64,000 nt of DNA from Eriocheir sinensis (GCF_024679095.1 NC_066549.1:6118920-6182919); one strand, 5' to 3'. Shown: positions 32,918-46,798, counted from the first letter of the stretch. Translations and numbers: made by a program. Notes: generated by a model not told the origin, from the sequence alone.

Positions 32918-33325
32918 CGACGGCCAAGCACACATATTTAACGAGGCTTTCAAATCAAGGACACTCGAAATTGACACCTCTTTCGGCCACCTCCTTGGAT
33001 TCTTTTTAGGAGCAGCGAGTAGCGGGCTTTTTTTTTTATTATTGTTTCCTTTTGTTGTGCTGTCTCCCTTTGTTGTAAAAAACTAAAAAAAGGAGTTCTG
33101 GGCCTTGGTGGTAGTTTGAGCTGTCTCCTTTGTTGTAAAAAAAAAACTCAAAAAAAGGAGTTCTGGGCCTTTCTAGGGGTAGTTTTATGACCCTGGTGGT
33201 CTGAGCCTTCTTTTGTACCGTGGTCCAAAGGAAACACTCATTAGACTCAGATTGACCTCCCATTTCGGCCTTTGGGATAAGTTGATGTGAGGGGGTGGAG
33301 GAGTCTGACGATACCGACAAAAGGA
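32918..33325 (-). repeat. Family B copy split by a family A insertion
   Basis: The left part of family B (AGCACACATATTTAACGAGG) lies at 32918-32959. The rest (TTTATGACCCTGGTGGTCTG, AAGGAAACACTCATTAGA, TTTCGGCCTTTGGGATAA, TTGATGTGAG) lies at 33150-33325. Family A sits between them. A local duplication of about 60 bases (CTGTCTCC..TTGTTGTAA plus GGAGTTCTGGGCC) lies at the right junction. Confidence 0.78.
32965..33091 (+). mobile_element. Family A copy inserted in family B
   Basis: CGAAATTGACACCTCTTTCG to TTGTTGTAAAAAACTAAAAA. A second partial 3' end (CTGTCTCCTTTGTTGTAAAA) follows at about 33120-33155 because of a local duplication. Confidence 0.88.
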
Positions 33326-33433
33326 ACGTTCATCCTTAATCACATTTCCTATTCATTCCAATAATTTATCAACTTAATGTCGGGAAAATCTCAGACTCTA
33401 TTTTAAGAACGGAAATGCCCACACGATTATTAC

Positions 33434-33533
33434 AGTCTTTTTATTTTCAGGTTATACTTCAAATCTTATCAAAACCATTATAGAGTCTTTTTATTTTCAG
33501 GTTATACTTCAAAGATTATTAAAAACCAATGTT
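33434..33533. repeat. 50-bp direct duplication
   Basis: AGTCTTTTTATTTTCAGGTT and ATACTTCAAA occur at 33434 and 33484. TTTTCAGG resembles a splice acceptor but no exon is recognisable. Confidence 0.85.
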
Positions 33534-33616
33534 GTGCTAAAAGTTTTCACCTTAAAAAGAAGAAAAAAAAAGTATTCCTGAATTTATGTTTTCTCACGCA
33601 CACAAAGTAAGCCTGG

Positions 33617-33830
<214 letters not shown>

Positions 33831-33880
33831 ATGACTATCAATCTGTCAATTAATCCATCCTTTTATCAACACACTCACTC

Positions 33881-34235
<355 letters not shown>

Positions 34236-34324
34236 GATTACATCGTGGCATAACTAATATCACAAAGACATCAATCTTCCCTCCACTCAGGCGCAGAAAA
34301 GTACGCCATTCATCCACTAAGCCT

Positions 34325-34637
34325 TCTTACCACCCTTCTTACCCTCCTCCTCCTCCTCTTCCTCTTCCTCCTCCAATTCTTCTTCCTAATGTTCCTTTTT
34401 CCTCCTCCTCCTTCTCTGCCTATTGTTCCTTATTCCTCCTCCTCCTCCTCCTCCTCCTCCTCCTCCTCTAGTGATAAGATCGTTAAAGATCCCTCTCCTC
34501 CTCCTCCTCCTACTTCTCCTCTTCCTCCTCTTGTTTTCCTCTTCCTCTTTGTCCTCCTCTGTCTCCTCCTCCTCCTCCTTCTGTTTCTCTTCCTCGTCAT
34601 CGTTCTAGTCCCTCTCCTCCTCCTCCTCCTCCTCCTC

Positions 34638-34674
<37 letters not shown>

Positions 34675-34760
34675 ACCAATCTCCTCCTTGCCATCTTATT
34701 CCTACTTATCTCTCCTCTTCACCCCCTCCTAATCTTCCTCTTCCCCTCGACTGGCATTTG
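34325..34760. repeat. CCT/CTT pyrimidine tract with (CTA)n
   Basis: TCC trinucleotide arrays at 34345-34370, 34430-34468 and 34495-34640, and a perfect CTA array at about 34636-34671. Confidence 0.96.
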
Positions 34761-34896
34761 GAGCGCCATATCTCCGCTTCAAGCCCCCCAGATAGATATA
34801 TTGCATTACTGTTGCCTTGAATAGAAACGAATATACTTGTGACTGAATGATATAACCGTGACCGCGACCCGAACAGACTTATAAGAACCGACAGCA

Positions 34897-34897
<1 letters not shown>

Positions 34898-34930
<33 letters not shown>

Positions 34931-34938
34931 CTCTCTCG
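34898..34938. repeat. (CA)n then (CT)n microsatellite
   Basis: CA run at 34898-34926, followed directly by a short CT run. Confidence 0.96.
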
Positions 34939-35059
34939 CCACTGTATCTAATGTGTGTGTTTTCTGATCCAATGGTAGAAAAATATATATGTAATGTCGT
35001 CTCGGTTGCGTTCATGTTCTACTGGCAATGGGTAATATGCAACTCAGTGTTATGCAAAA

Positions 35060-35165
35060 GGATTGGAAATAAGAACTTAAGAACGTAAGGAGTCTGCAAG
35101 AGAATGTGAAGGTGTTGAGTGACGGAGGAAGGCAGTATAGGGTTTTAGGGTAGATTAGTGAGATT
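35060..35165. mobile_element. Possible LINE 3'-end fragment
   Basis: AAGAACTTAAGAACGTAAGG then AGTCTGCAAGAG resembles the ACATAAGAACATA-type sequence that flanks the CR1-like relic near 11440. The match is short and tentative. Confidence 0.3.
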
Positions 35166-35179
35166 CTACTTCCTTCACG

Positions 35180-35725
35180 GCGCTCTCTACCCCGTCCACC
35201 TACTCCTTCCTCCTTTCTCTCTTCCTGTACTTCACACTCCTTCAGTCTGTCCTCGCCTACTCTGCGTCGTTTTCTTTTTTTCTTCTTTTACTTTTTTCTC
35301 CTTCTTTTTCTTTTTCTTCTTTCTTTCGCTTTTCTTCTTTTCTTTTTTTTCTTCTTCTTTTTCTCCTTCTTCTTCTTCTTTTTCCTCTTCTTCCTGTTTC
35401 TCTTCTTTTACCTCCTCCTCCTCCTCCTCTTCTTTTCCTTTTTTCTCCTTTTTTTCCTTCTTTCTTTCGTTCTTTCATTATTTTTTCTTCTCTCTTCTTC
35501 TTCTTCTTCTTCTTCTTCTTCTTCTTCTTCTTCTTCTTCCTTTTCTTCTTCCTGTTTATCTTCTTTTACCTCCTCCTCCTCCTCCTCCTCCTCCTCCTCC
35601 CTGCCACTACTCCCAAACCATTTTCCTTCACCCCTTCCTCCTCCATTCTCCCTCCCAAACCATTACTTCCACCCGTTCCTCTATCCCCACTCTCCTCCTC
35701 ATCACTTTCCTCAACACTGGCTGGT
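35180..35725. repeat. 545-bp pyrimidine tract
   Basis: CTT-rich, with a perfect (CTT)n at about 35490-35540 and a CCT array at 35565-35600. Phe/Ser/Leu-rich frames are artefacts. Confidence 0.95.
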
Positions 35726-35987
35726 CATCATAAGACTCTTCTATCGATGGTTGTTTGCACGGACCGGTTCTATTCCTCCAGCAATGACGGCGATCCAATG
35801 TCATACTTGTCCTTGTTGGTAGTAGCATTATTAAGGGGTCAAGGCCACCGGTGTCAGATTGTCGTTTACCGGTTTCTGACGCCTAACTATTGCCAAGAAG
35901 TATCAGGATCTAACTCTTTTAACGATAACTATAAATGAGTTTTGTTATTGGAGCCCAGAAGAGAGTTTTGGGGTAGGAAGTCGGGAA

Positions 35988-36035
35988 ATATAATCGACCG
36001 AGTACGACAATCTGGCAACGTTGGTCATGGCCGCT
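35988..36035 (-). repeat. Solo end of the inverted-repeat element seen at 6099-6316
   Basis: GAGTACGACAATCTGGCAAC here matches GAGTACGATAATCTGGCAAC at about 6285 apart from one base. No partner arm is obvious nearby. Confidence 0.5.
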
Positions 36036-36650
36036 CCGGAGGGTGAGAAACAAGAGGCTGGTTTGTCATTGTCGAGTATGAATGAGGTCCAAATAACGCA
36101 AGAGGTAGATCGACTAGTCTCAGTATGATGCTCAACAAAACAGTATATCGTCACCCTCATAAAATAATCGCCTAAGTCATTTTTCAGTAATTTCCAGGTT
36201 TTTGTCAACATCATTTTTTCAACATGTGACGCCCATTTTTGTATAGTTGCCTTCATCATTCAGGGTTTGAGTGTTCTAGAATTGGCCTTTTCATCTGTGC
36301 CTAAATCTTAAGCCAAATGAGATAATGACAGTTCTTTTCTGAGTTCCTGTAAAGTAGAAAATAATGACTTAGGCGGTTTGATTACGGTGACGATATGCGG
36401 GACTGAGCTCAGGTAGACACGGACTAGACAAACCATAGCGACGGCGCGACACGTAGAAAGGAAACGTTAACAAAAAGGAATCAGTAGGCGAGCTGCTGTA
36501 ACTCGAAGCGCCGGGAACTGGAGTCTCATTTGTTTTCCACATATGAACGCATGATGCTGGATACCCGAACGTGATCAATCATTAGCTCCCGATGCACTGT
36601 GAAAAGCAGACGCGACAAAAATTACAGACACTTACACCACTTCTGAAAAT

Positions 36651-37047
36651 TTAACCCGGTAGCAGCGACGGGCCAAGTTTGTGGCTTTAGTGTGTAGCAG
36701 CGACGGGCCAAGTTTGTGGCTTTAGTGTGTAGCAGCGACGGGCCAAGTTTGTGGCTTTAGTGTGTAGCAGCGACGGGCTAATTTGTGGCTTTAGTGTGTA
36801 CCAGCGACGGGCCAAATTTGTGGCTTTAGTGTGTAGCAGCGACGGGCCAAATTTGTGGCTTTAGTGTGTACCAGCGACGGGCTAATTTTTTGCCATGATA
36901 TAAACCCCCCAAAATAGATGATGCATAAACTGATCACAAATGCGTTGATATATGTTATGAAATGGCTTGCGTGAGTGATGATTTTTTCTCACTTTTCTCG
37001 CTTAGAGGGGCCTTTAAGAAACATGATCCCCGCAGCTACCGGGTTGA
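36651..37047. mobile_element. Second TTAA-type element with an internal 35-bp minisatellite
   Basis: The left end is TTAACCCGGTAGCAGCGACG. The reverse complement of the right end is TCAACCCGGTAGCTGCGGGG, so the outer TTAA has one substitution on the right. TTAA plus CCC-starting inverted ends suggests the piggyBac superfamily. The first 230 bases are a minisatellite (next entry). The remaining 150 bases are non-coding. No transposase is present, so the element is non-autonomous. Confidence 0.68.
36659..36893. repeat. 35-bp minisatellite derived from the element's own terminus
   Basis: Units GTAGCAGCGACGGGCCAAGT plus TTGTGGCTTTAGTGT start at 36659, 36694, 36729, 36764, 36798 and 36833, with a last partial unit. 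The first 13 bases of the unit are the inner part of the terminal inverted repeat. Later units carry GTACCAGC or lose one base. Confidence 0.93.
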
Positions 37048-37900
37048 TGCATGAGTTCACACGCACGAAGCTTCCACGAATACCGAAAGCACAAAAAGAA
37101 GGAAGCGTAATACGTTGTTAAAAAATTCCGCTCTGGCGTAAAAAAATAAACAAGACAAAAATAAATCCCATTCCGTTTACATATACAAACACTAACAATG
37201 GTGAAGAAAAAAAATCAGTTACAAATATGTACACACCACCAGCCGACGACACTGCCAGGTACGCGGAAATTCACTCCGTGTTACAAAGCAAAAAAGATAT
37301 TTATTATTGGTCCTTAACATTCCATACATTGCCAGGGCTTGATGACCGGGGATCCAGGGGAGGCAGGGTTCGATCACACTCACGTTATTACATGAATGAC
37401 GTGAAAAAAAATACCAGGTTTGAAGTTGACGGCCGACCCTGACCTCGCGCGCCTGGATGAAGCAGGCCAGAAATTCCGTGGCAGCGATCACCATTTCATT
37501 AGTCTGTATCAGTGCGTAGCCTACTGGCCACAAAAATACTGATTACATGTCCGCGATACCTGACTAATGTAAAACTATTTCTACCAAGTAAGAAAACTAT
37601 TAACCCTGAAACTTGGGAGGGAAAAAGTGTCACATTAATTAACAATGCGTGGAACACTCCTTGGGGTAGTCTCCGAGAAGTAGAGAGGAAAACAGTTCAC
37701 ATTAAATCCAGGAAAGTCATTATAGCCGCGTATCCACTGTGGGTGACAACAAGAGGCAAAAGGGCAAGAAATATCATGACAAAAATATATACTTTTATGA
37801 AGACAAAGTGAAAGGTGTTTGATTCGGTTTTTAGGTCGCTGATGTGCGCGGCGAATGGAGTTGACCTTACAGAAAACATCGTGGCAATAAGTTAAAGGTT
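37048..37900. other. Single-copy region, nothing recognised
   Basis: Short open frames on both strands (up to about 104 codons) with no domain signature. Confidence 0.5.
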
Positions 37901-38880
37901 TTGTGTTGCCTTCTTCTTTCTGTTTCCTTCTCCTCCTTCACGTCTTTTTTCTTTTCGTATGTACTTTTATTTTTCCTTCTTCTTTTTCTTTTTCTTTTTC
38001 TTCTTCGTCTTTGTCGTCGTCTTCGTCTTCGTCTTCTTTTTCTTCTTCTTCTTCTTCCACTTCTTTTTCTTCCGCTTCTTCTTCTCCTTCTTCTTCTTCT
38101 TCTCCTTCTTCTTCTTCTCCTTCTTCTTCTTCTTCTTCCTCGTCTTGCACTTTTTATTTTTTCTTTCAATCTTTATATTTGTCTAACCTCTCATCCTCTT
38201 CACCTATTTCTTTTTCTTCCTTCTCCGCCTCCTCCACTTCTTCCTTTTTCTCATCCCCTTCTCTCCCTAATCCTCCTCCTGCTCCTCCTCTTCTTCTATC
38301 CATTTTTATTCCTCTTCCTCCCCCACCCCTCATCCCCCTCCCGGACACGAGTTACACAAAGCTCTCCTCGCGAACTCTTCTCAAGTCCTCGCGTTACAAC
38401 TACTTGGCGAAACTTTTCTTGCGTGACTTCCTTAAGGTGCTTCGTCTCTCCTGTGACCTCCCTCTTATTTGTTTTGCTGGGGATCGTCTGTTTACTCTTG
38501 AGTCTTGATTTAAACGACTCTCTTCTTCCGCCTGTCTGTCTCTTTTGTTCCTTCACTGCCTTCTCTTCTCATCTTTTTTTTTTTTTCAATCTCCTTTACC
38601 TACTTCCTCCTCCTCCTCTTCCTCGTTTCCTGGTACCATGCATCCCTCCTCCTCCTCCTTCTCCTCTTCCTCGTTTCCTGGTACCATGCATCCCTCCTCC
38701 TCCTTCTCCTCCTCCTCTTCACCATCTTTCTCGGTAAATTTTCTTCCTCCCCCTTCTCCTCTCTTTCATTACAACACTTCCTCTTCCTCCTCCTCCTCCT
38801 CCTCGTCCTCCTCCTCTTCCTCTTCCGTATTAGAAAACACATTAAATGAAAAGGCGAATAAATTAGCGAGGAGTTTGTAA
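37901..38880. repeat. 1 kb pyrimidine tract with duplicated blocks
   Basis: CTT and TCC arrays fill most of 37901-38340 and 38580-38830. A 51-base block with TTTCCTGGTACCATGCATCC is tandemly duplicated at about 38626 and 38677. The stretch 38341-38540 is less biased. Long frames (up to 278 codons) are Leu/Ser/Phe/Pro-rich artefacts. Confidence 0.93.
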
Positions 38881-39364
38881 ATAATCGTGACCGGGAAGGC
38901 GATGGCATCCTTCCTTCCCTCTTCCCTTCCCTTCCCTTCCTTCCGTTCTTCGATATGCTTCTACCAATTCCCGTTCCGATGACTAACGCACCGCCGCCGA
39001 TACACTAATACCAGGAGGCGGCGCGTACCAGTAATAGCGAGCCTCGTGTCCTGTAAAATCATGGCAATCACATGAGGGACGGGAAACGCGAGCACACACA
39101 CGCTTGACCTACTAATAGAATCGGAATTGGCCCGCTCCCCCTACGACCCGACCCCCCCCTCTCCTCACCCTCCTCCCCTTCCCTACCCTTCCCTTCCCCA
39201 CCTTGCTCCGCCGACAGGGGCCATGACTTGTAATTACTCAGTCTACTAAGCAAAGGCCCAACGACACACGCGATTTTTCCTCGGCGTGAAAGCTTTCAGA
39301 GCGGTAAATGGAGTAGAGGGCTGTGTCGGGCAATGTCGAAAACGTTATTTGGTTTCGGGTGTTC
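38881..39364. other. Unassigned sequence
   Basis: Includes a CCCTT/CCTTC patch at 38910-38945 and a C-rich patch at 39140-39200. No gene seen. Confidence 0.5.
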
Positions 39365-40960
<1,596 letters not shown>

Positions 40961-41190
40961 TGAGGCAACAACAGCAGGTTTTAAGGAAGCTCAGCGGCTG
41001 ATCCTGCAGTTGGGGCGTGTTGCCGGGGGGAGTCTGGATGCTTGAAGGCAAACATTTGTGTATAGCTTAATGGTAGGCTGCGTCGGGTTAGGGGATGCGT
41101 TTAATAGGTATACTGAGAACTGATTGAAATTCTTAGTGTGGTGGTGAGGTATTGGTGTTGATGGTAATGGTGGTGGTGGTGATGGTAGTA
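40961..41190. other. Unassigned sequence
   Basis: No gene. A small GGTGGTGAT patch lies at about 41155-41185. Confidence 0.5.
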
Positions 41191-41250
41191 TTTTTTTTTT
41201 CAAGGGCGTAAAGAAAAATATAAAAAAAAGCCCGCTACTTACTGCTCCTG
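41191..41250 (-). mobile_element. Family A fragment
   Basis: T-run, CAAGGGCGTAAAGAAAAATA, AGCCCGCTACTTACTGCTCC. It has lost both the 3' CTGTCTCC segment and the 5' part. Confidence 0.7.
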
Positions 41251-41284
41251 AATAGTGTTAGAATAGTGTTAGAAAAAGCGATAG

Positions 41285-41395
41285 GGGTTTGTTAGTGCAT
41301 GGAGGTATAATAGTGGTAGTGGTAGTGGTTATAATGGTGGTTGTTGTGGTAGTGATGACAGTAGTGGAGGCTATGATGTTGGTGTTTATAGTATA
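41285..41395. repeat. Degenerate (GTG)n/(GTA)n patch
   Basis: GGTAGTGG and GGTGGTTG units between two family A copies in opposite orientation. Confidence 0.8.
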
Positions 41396-41421
41396 GGAGG
41401 GTATCTGGACACCTCTCCTCC

Positions 41422-41569
41422 CGAAATTGACCCCTCTTTCGGCCACCTCTTTGGATTCTTTTTAGTAGCAGCGAGTAGAGTAGCGGACTTTTTTATTATT
41501 ATTGTTTCCTTTATTTGTGTATCCTTGAGCTGTCTCCTTTGTTGTAAAAAATAAAAATAAATAAAAAGT
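41422..41569 (+). mobile_element. Family A copy, full length
   Basis: CGAAATTGACCCCTCTTTCG, TAGTAGCAGCGAGTAGAGTA, T-run, GAGCTGTCTCCTTTGTTGTA, A-rich tail of ATAAA type. GAGTA is duplicated in the core. Confidence 0.9.
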
Positions 41570-42060
41570 AGTTGTGGTGGTAGTGGTGGAGATGATGGTA
41601 GTGGTTATGGTACAGAAGTTGAGGAAGTAAGAATTTGTACATCCTTTCAAATCCATTTCTCACACAACCCTTCCTCTCGTGACGCTTCCAGGCTCCCAAA
41701 CACATCCACCCCCACTCTCACCCACCCCTCAAGACCCACCCTTCTCCACCCCTTCCTCCCACACCTGACACTACTAACTCCACAATACTCAGTCTTCCAC
41801 ATTAAGTCCACCCGTTCTTTTATAACCTTGACGCTGCAGCTTACTTTCCCTCCTTCCCCCTCTCCACCACCACCATCTCCACCACCACCACCAGCTTCTC
41901 CGGCTCCGACACAGCATCCCTTCGCCAACCCGGTTCAGTTTATTGGTCGCAGTTCACAATCTCGGTAAATCCCCGGCGCCGATGCAGGCTTACTTTAGAA
42001 GCGTAGGTACAGTGCAATATCATTCGGGGGTCGCTTTGTATCCATTGCTGACTGTAGTGT
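41570..42060. other. Unassigned sequence
   Basis: A GGTGGTAGTGG patch lies at 41573-41610, then a C-rich stretch with CACCACCACC at 41865-41895. The Gly/Val-rich minus-strand frame over it is an artefact. Confidence 0.5.
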
Positions 42061-42405
42061 TTTTTTTTTTTTTTTCGTGGGTTTTGAATGTGTTACTGTG
42101 TCTGTCTGCCTGTCTGTCTGTGTCTCTGTCTTCTCTGTCTGTCTGTCTCTCTGTCTATCTGTTTCTGTGTCAGTCTTTGTTTGTGTCTATCTGCATCAGT
42201 CTGTCTGTCTTTCTTTGTCTGTCTGTCTATCTTTGTCACTCTCTCTTTCTCCTATATATCTATTTATGTATCCACCTATCTACCAATCTATCTTTATATC
42301 TATTTATCTATCAATCAATCACTTTACCTTCTTACTAACCACTAATCAATCTGTCTATTCATATATCTACTTTTCCATCCATCCATCTATCTATCTATCT
42401 AATAT
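42060..42405. repeat. T-run, (TCTG)n and (TATC)n degenerate array
   Basis: T-run at 42060-42075, TCTG/TGTC units at 42100-42230, and TATC units with ATCAATCAATCAC at 42255-42400. Same layout as 27 kb and 31.3 kb. Confidence 0.92.
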
Positions 42406-42628
42406 TTTCTCTGTGTTTCGTAAAGGTGGATAAAACATTCCAAGGAACATTATATATTTTTACCGGCCTTGGAGTGTGATTAATTAGGTAAAATCGAGCA
42501 GCGGCACTCAGTTAATGCGACTCTTTTGCTCTATTTCAGGCGTTCATTTCGGACTAACATGCTTTATTAACACGTTTTTACGACCAACGCGTTCTCTTTC
42601 AAAAGCAGCGTACCAATTGACGGTGAGC

Positions 42629-42650
42629 GTGTGTGTGTGTGTGTGTGTGT
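42629..42650. repeat. Short (GT)n microsatellite
   Basis: GT run of 22 bases. Confidence 0.95.
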
Positions 42651-42729
42651 CCATAAAAGCAGTAGCGAATTTTCTCTCTCCATTTTCAGTCTTGTCCATT
42701 TTTCTTCACTATCGTAATATAATTCTGAC

Positions 42730-43446
42730 ACGTGTCTTGCTGTATTGATTTCTCCTTGAACGGACTTTTATTGTGTTATGTTTTTCTTCCTCGTGTTATG
42801 AGAAGGGTGTTAAAAACGCCTCTCCCACTAATCTAACATCCCCTCCTTGTGAATGATCTGGTAAGAGAACCAACCACGTGTCTTGCTGTATTGATTTCTC
42901 CTTGAACGGACTTTTATTGTGTTATGTTTTTCTTCTTAGTGTTATGAGAAGGGTGCTAAAAACGCCTCACTAACTAATCTAACTTCCTCTCCCTGTGAAT
43001 GATCTGGTAAGAGAGCCAACCACGTGTCTTGCTGTATTGATTTCTCCTTGAGCGGACTTTTACTGTGTTATGTTTTTCTTCTTCGTGTTATCAGAAGGGT
43101 GCTAAAAACGCCTTACTCACTAATCTAACATCCTCTCCTTGTGAATGATCTGGTAAGAGAGCCAACCACGTGTCTTGCTGTATTGATTTCTCCTTGAACG
43201 GACTTTTATTGTGTTATGTTTTTCTTCCTCGTGTTATGAGAAGGGTGCTAAAAACGCCTCACTCACTAATCTAACATCCTCTCCTTGTGAATGATCTGGT
43301 AAGAGAGCCAACACGTGTCTTGATATATTGATCTCTCTTTGAACGGACTTTTATTGTGTTATGTTTTTCTCCTACGTGTTATGAGAAGGGTGCTAAAAAC
43401 GCCTCACCCACTAATCTAACATCCTCTCCCTGTGAATGATATGGTC
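42730..43446. repeat. 146-bp tandem repeat, about 4.9 units
   Basis: ACGTGTCTTGCTGTATTGAT starts at 42730, 42876, 43022 and 43168, with a variant at 43313. Each unit carries CTTGAACGGACTTTTATTGT, GAGAAGGGTGCTAAAAACGC and GTGAATGATCTGGTAAGAG. Copies differ at only a few positions, so expansion is recent. Confidence 0.97.
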
Positions 43447-43889
43447 GTTTCTCTTATTCCCTTTTCTATCTTTCTTTTTTATCTCTTTTCTTTGTATCCT
43501 TCTTATGCTTTTTTTCTAAGTCGTATCTCTCATCCCCTTTCCTATCTCTCCTTTTTAACTTTTTTCTTGGCATACTTATTCATTTTTTCTGTTAGTGTTG
43601 GTGCGCCTTGATGCGGCTCCCACGAGGCTTCCGCGTTTGACATTTAGATAACCTTATACCTCAATATTTTTCCACACTCCCGAGAGGAATCCACGAGCTC
43701 TCTCATCTATCGGCGACCTTAGGTATTAGAACTCCTGACGTTTTTTTGTTCTTCTTTTCATGCGCTAAACTCTGGATCAAGGGCACCGCTGCTGTCTACC
43801 CCTGCAATGTCTGTCTATCGTAGGGGTTTATTCTGATTGCCGTCTCTCGCCTACACCACTTATAAGTATGCAAATAAGATCCGTAGACG

Positions 43890-44085
<196 letters not shown>

Positions 44086-44567
44086 GAGAAGACATATAGA
44101 CAAACATAAAAAGACAAGAGTACAGATAAAGAGACAAAAAACGACAAACAAACAAAACAGAAAGACAAGACAAAGACAAGACACAGACAGGCGGACAAAC
44201 AGACAGACACACAGACAGACAGACAAACAGATAAAACACACGCTAACAGAAGAAGGTCACACGGGATTTCATAACCTCCAAGACAGCAAACAAACAAGAA
44301 CGACTCAAACCGCTAAGACCGAGCGCCGGAGGGTGGGAGGGAGGAGGAGATGCGGGTGACGGGGGAAGAAGGCTTGGATGCTGGGCGACACGTGGACGGC
44401 CTGCTTGTGACGAGTGGCCTTGGGATGTGTGAAACGCCTATGACAACACCCGGATGTCACAATGCGCGAAGAGTCTTACCACGGTCATGCGGGAATGCCT
44501 GGCAGCTTAACGAGACAAAGGTGGATCAGCAAACCATCTTTACTGTCAGTCCTCGTCCTCGTCGTCG

Positions 44568-44594
44568 AAGTAGTAGTAGTAGTAGTAGTAGTAA

Positions 44595-44629
<35 letters not shown>

Positions 44630-44793
44630 CATGTAGTGGTAGTAGAAGTAGAAATAGTAGTAGTAATAGTACTAGTAGTAGTAGTAGAAGAAGAAATAGT
44701 AGTAGTAATAGTACAAGTAGTAGTAGTAGAAGTATTAGGCTACATAGTAGTAAAAGTAGTAGTAATAGTAGTGGTAGAAGCAACAGATGTATC

Positions 44794-44889
<96 letters not shown>

Positions 44890-44935
44890 TATAATAATAA
44901 AAATAATAATAATAAAAATAATAAAAATAATAATC
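44568..44935. repeat. (AGT)n then (AAT)n trinucleotide arrays
   Basis: AGT/AGA-interrupted array at 44568-44780, then a near-perfect AAT array at 44794-44888 with interrupted units to 44935. Frames are poly-Ser, poly-Val, poly-Asn or poly-Ile. Confidence 0.98.
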
Positions 44936-45844
44936 ACAAGCACGCAACCCCCCCCCAAAAAAAAAAAATATCCCCCCAACACACGCACGCCGTCGTGCGG
45001 CTGCTGGGCCGTTGCTGGCGGGCGCCGCTCGCCGGTGAATAAGCAGATATTTCCCCGGGGAGGCCTCGCCTGATCCCTCAATTTTCTAGCACAGTCGTCG
45101 TCTCGGAGTGCAATGAAGCGATTTGAAAGGCTGGATTCCACCTCGGCATTTTTTCTGTGCTGGTTGTGGTGGCGCAAACTGAAATAAAACAAGCTGCTGA
45201 CAAGGGGAAAACCCTCTCGGAGGGAGAGACGCATCTACGTGTAGCCGCCCGACCAGCTGACGCGGCGGCGGCAAAAACCGCAGCCCCGGCGGCTCTTCTT
45301 CCAAGGATCTTCTTCAGGCCTCGATACTTTTTGTGGGCTGCTCAAAGTTTCGAGAAGGAAAAAGCTGGAATAACTTCTGTGGAGACGGGGAGGTAGAGTT
45401 GATTGAGGGGCTCCCTCGTGACCGCCTTATCGGCACGGGAAGCTTGTAGAGGAGTGGGTGAGAGTCTGCCTTTCAGACCTTTCTGTGGCCAAGTCAAGGT
45501 TGAAAACATGCTGTATTTCTTTTTTTTTTTCACGCTGGGGAGGGAGAGGGAGCAGCGCGGGCAAACCATCATTGGCATCGGCCTAACGTGCTCGCAAGAA
45601 GAGGTTCGCGGTGCTGTGCTCGCTGTCCCGCTGCCCTGGCTTTTTAATGCGCTCCGTCTTTATTACAAACCCGCGATGATGAAGGGTGTGTTGTTACCTC
45701 AAATTGAAGAGAAGGGAAGGTCTCGTGGGTGAGCCTTGCAGCTATTACCCTGGGAAGCCCGCCAACCCCGGCACTCCCCTGCTCCGTGTTCAGACCCGAA
45801 ACTCATAAAAGAGCTCTATGCCCAGTGCCCTCTAATGTATGCAT
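44936..45844. other. GC-rich unassigned sequence
   Basis: C- and A-homopolymers at 44947-44972, then one of the few sustained GC-rich, non-repetitive stretches in the window (about 44985-45420). Frames of about 75-110 codons exist on both strands. None shows a domain I know. Confidence 0.45.
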
Positions 45845-46145
45845 CTATATCCATTCATCTATCTTTCTATTTATTTATTTATCTATCTATCTATCTATCA
45901 ATCTACCTATCTATCTATATATGTATCTATCTAGCTATCTCTTTATCTATCTATATCTGTCTTTATCTATCGATCTAGATAATTATAGATAGATGGACGC
46001 TAGTCTGCGTGAATTAATATCTATATTAATCTATCCATCTATCTATCTAGATATTTACCTATCTTTATTTTTCTATCTATCTAACCATCTATCTCCATCC
46101 ATCTATCTATCTGTCTGTCTACCTATCTATCTATCTATTTTATCT
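45845..46145. repeat. Degenerate (TATC)n array
   Basis: TATC/TATT units at 45860-45985, a short GATA inversion near 45985-45995, and TATC/TCTG units at 46015-46140. Confidence 0.95.
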
Positions 46146-46675
46146 TTTCTCTCTATAGGATTTCGGAAAAAAATGACAAAAATCTCCCTTAAGACGGGAG
46201 CTGCATATTTTCATCCCCGTAGGCTGAGATCAAGGCCGGCGGAGATCACAGGAGTCTGCAGATAACGGTGTCAGACAGAGGAGTCTCCTGAGGCACAATG
46301 TTTACCCCGGGAGCCCGCAACGCATGTGTTAAGTAAGTGTTCCACCACAAGAGGCACCTTCAGCAAAGCGAGTGAAGTGATGTTGTGTTACTCGGTGAGG
46401 TGAGCCACTGAAGTTTGAGAACGGCCGGAGGAAGGAGGGGAGGCAGATACGTTGAAGGGGTGGCTTTGTTGGTAATGAATGTACGAGGCATAGAAAGGAC
46501 GGTGTGTGTACGCTGGAGTTGCAAGCATTATGTTGGCTAAATGAAACTCCTGCGATGGCTTTTCTCTGCGGGGAATATTGTGGACGTCTGAAAAGATGGT
46601 GTTAGGAGCATTAAGCCGCGCCTTTAAAATGTTATATAATCCTATTAGCTTGTAGAGGGACAGTGCTTGCATTGT
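46146..46675. other. Unassigned sequence
   Basis: No gene or repeat recognised. Confidence 0.5.
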
Positions 46676-46798
46676 TTTCTTTTTACAGCAAAGGAGACAG
46701 CACAAGGGCACACACAAAAAAAAGGAAACAATATAAAAGCCCGCTACTCGCTGCTCCTGTAAAGAATCCGAAGAGGTGGCCGAAAGAGCAGTCAATTA
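46676..46798 (-). mobile_element. Family A copy, nearly full length
   Basis: ACAGCAAAGGAGACAGCACA, AGCCCGCTACTCGCTGCTCC, GAGGTGGCCGAAAGAGCAGT, CAATTA. Confidence 0.9.

Noticed and set aside
33434..33533. TTTTCAGG motifs as splice acceptors
   Set aside because: They are copies of a 50-bp duplication, with no open exon downstream.
37901..38737. 278-codon plus-strand frame
   Set aside because: Pyrimidine tract translated as Leu/Ser/Phe/Pro. A second frame over the same bases is equally open.
44350..45042. 230-codon plus frame with poly-Ser and poly-Asn
   Set aside because: AGT and AAT microsatellites read in frame. The short non-repeat N-terminus has no recognisable motif.
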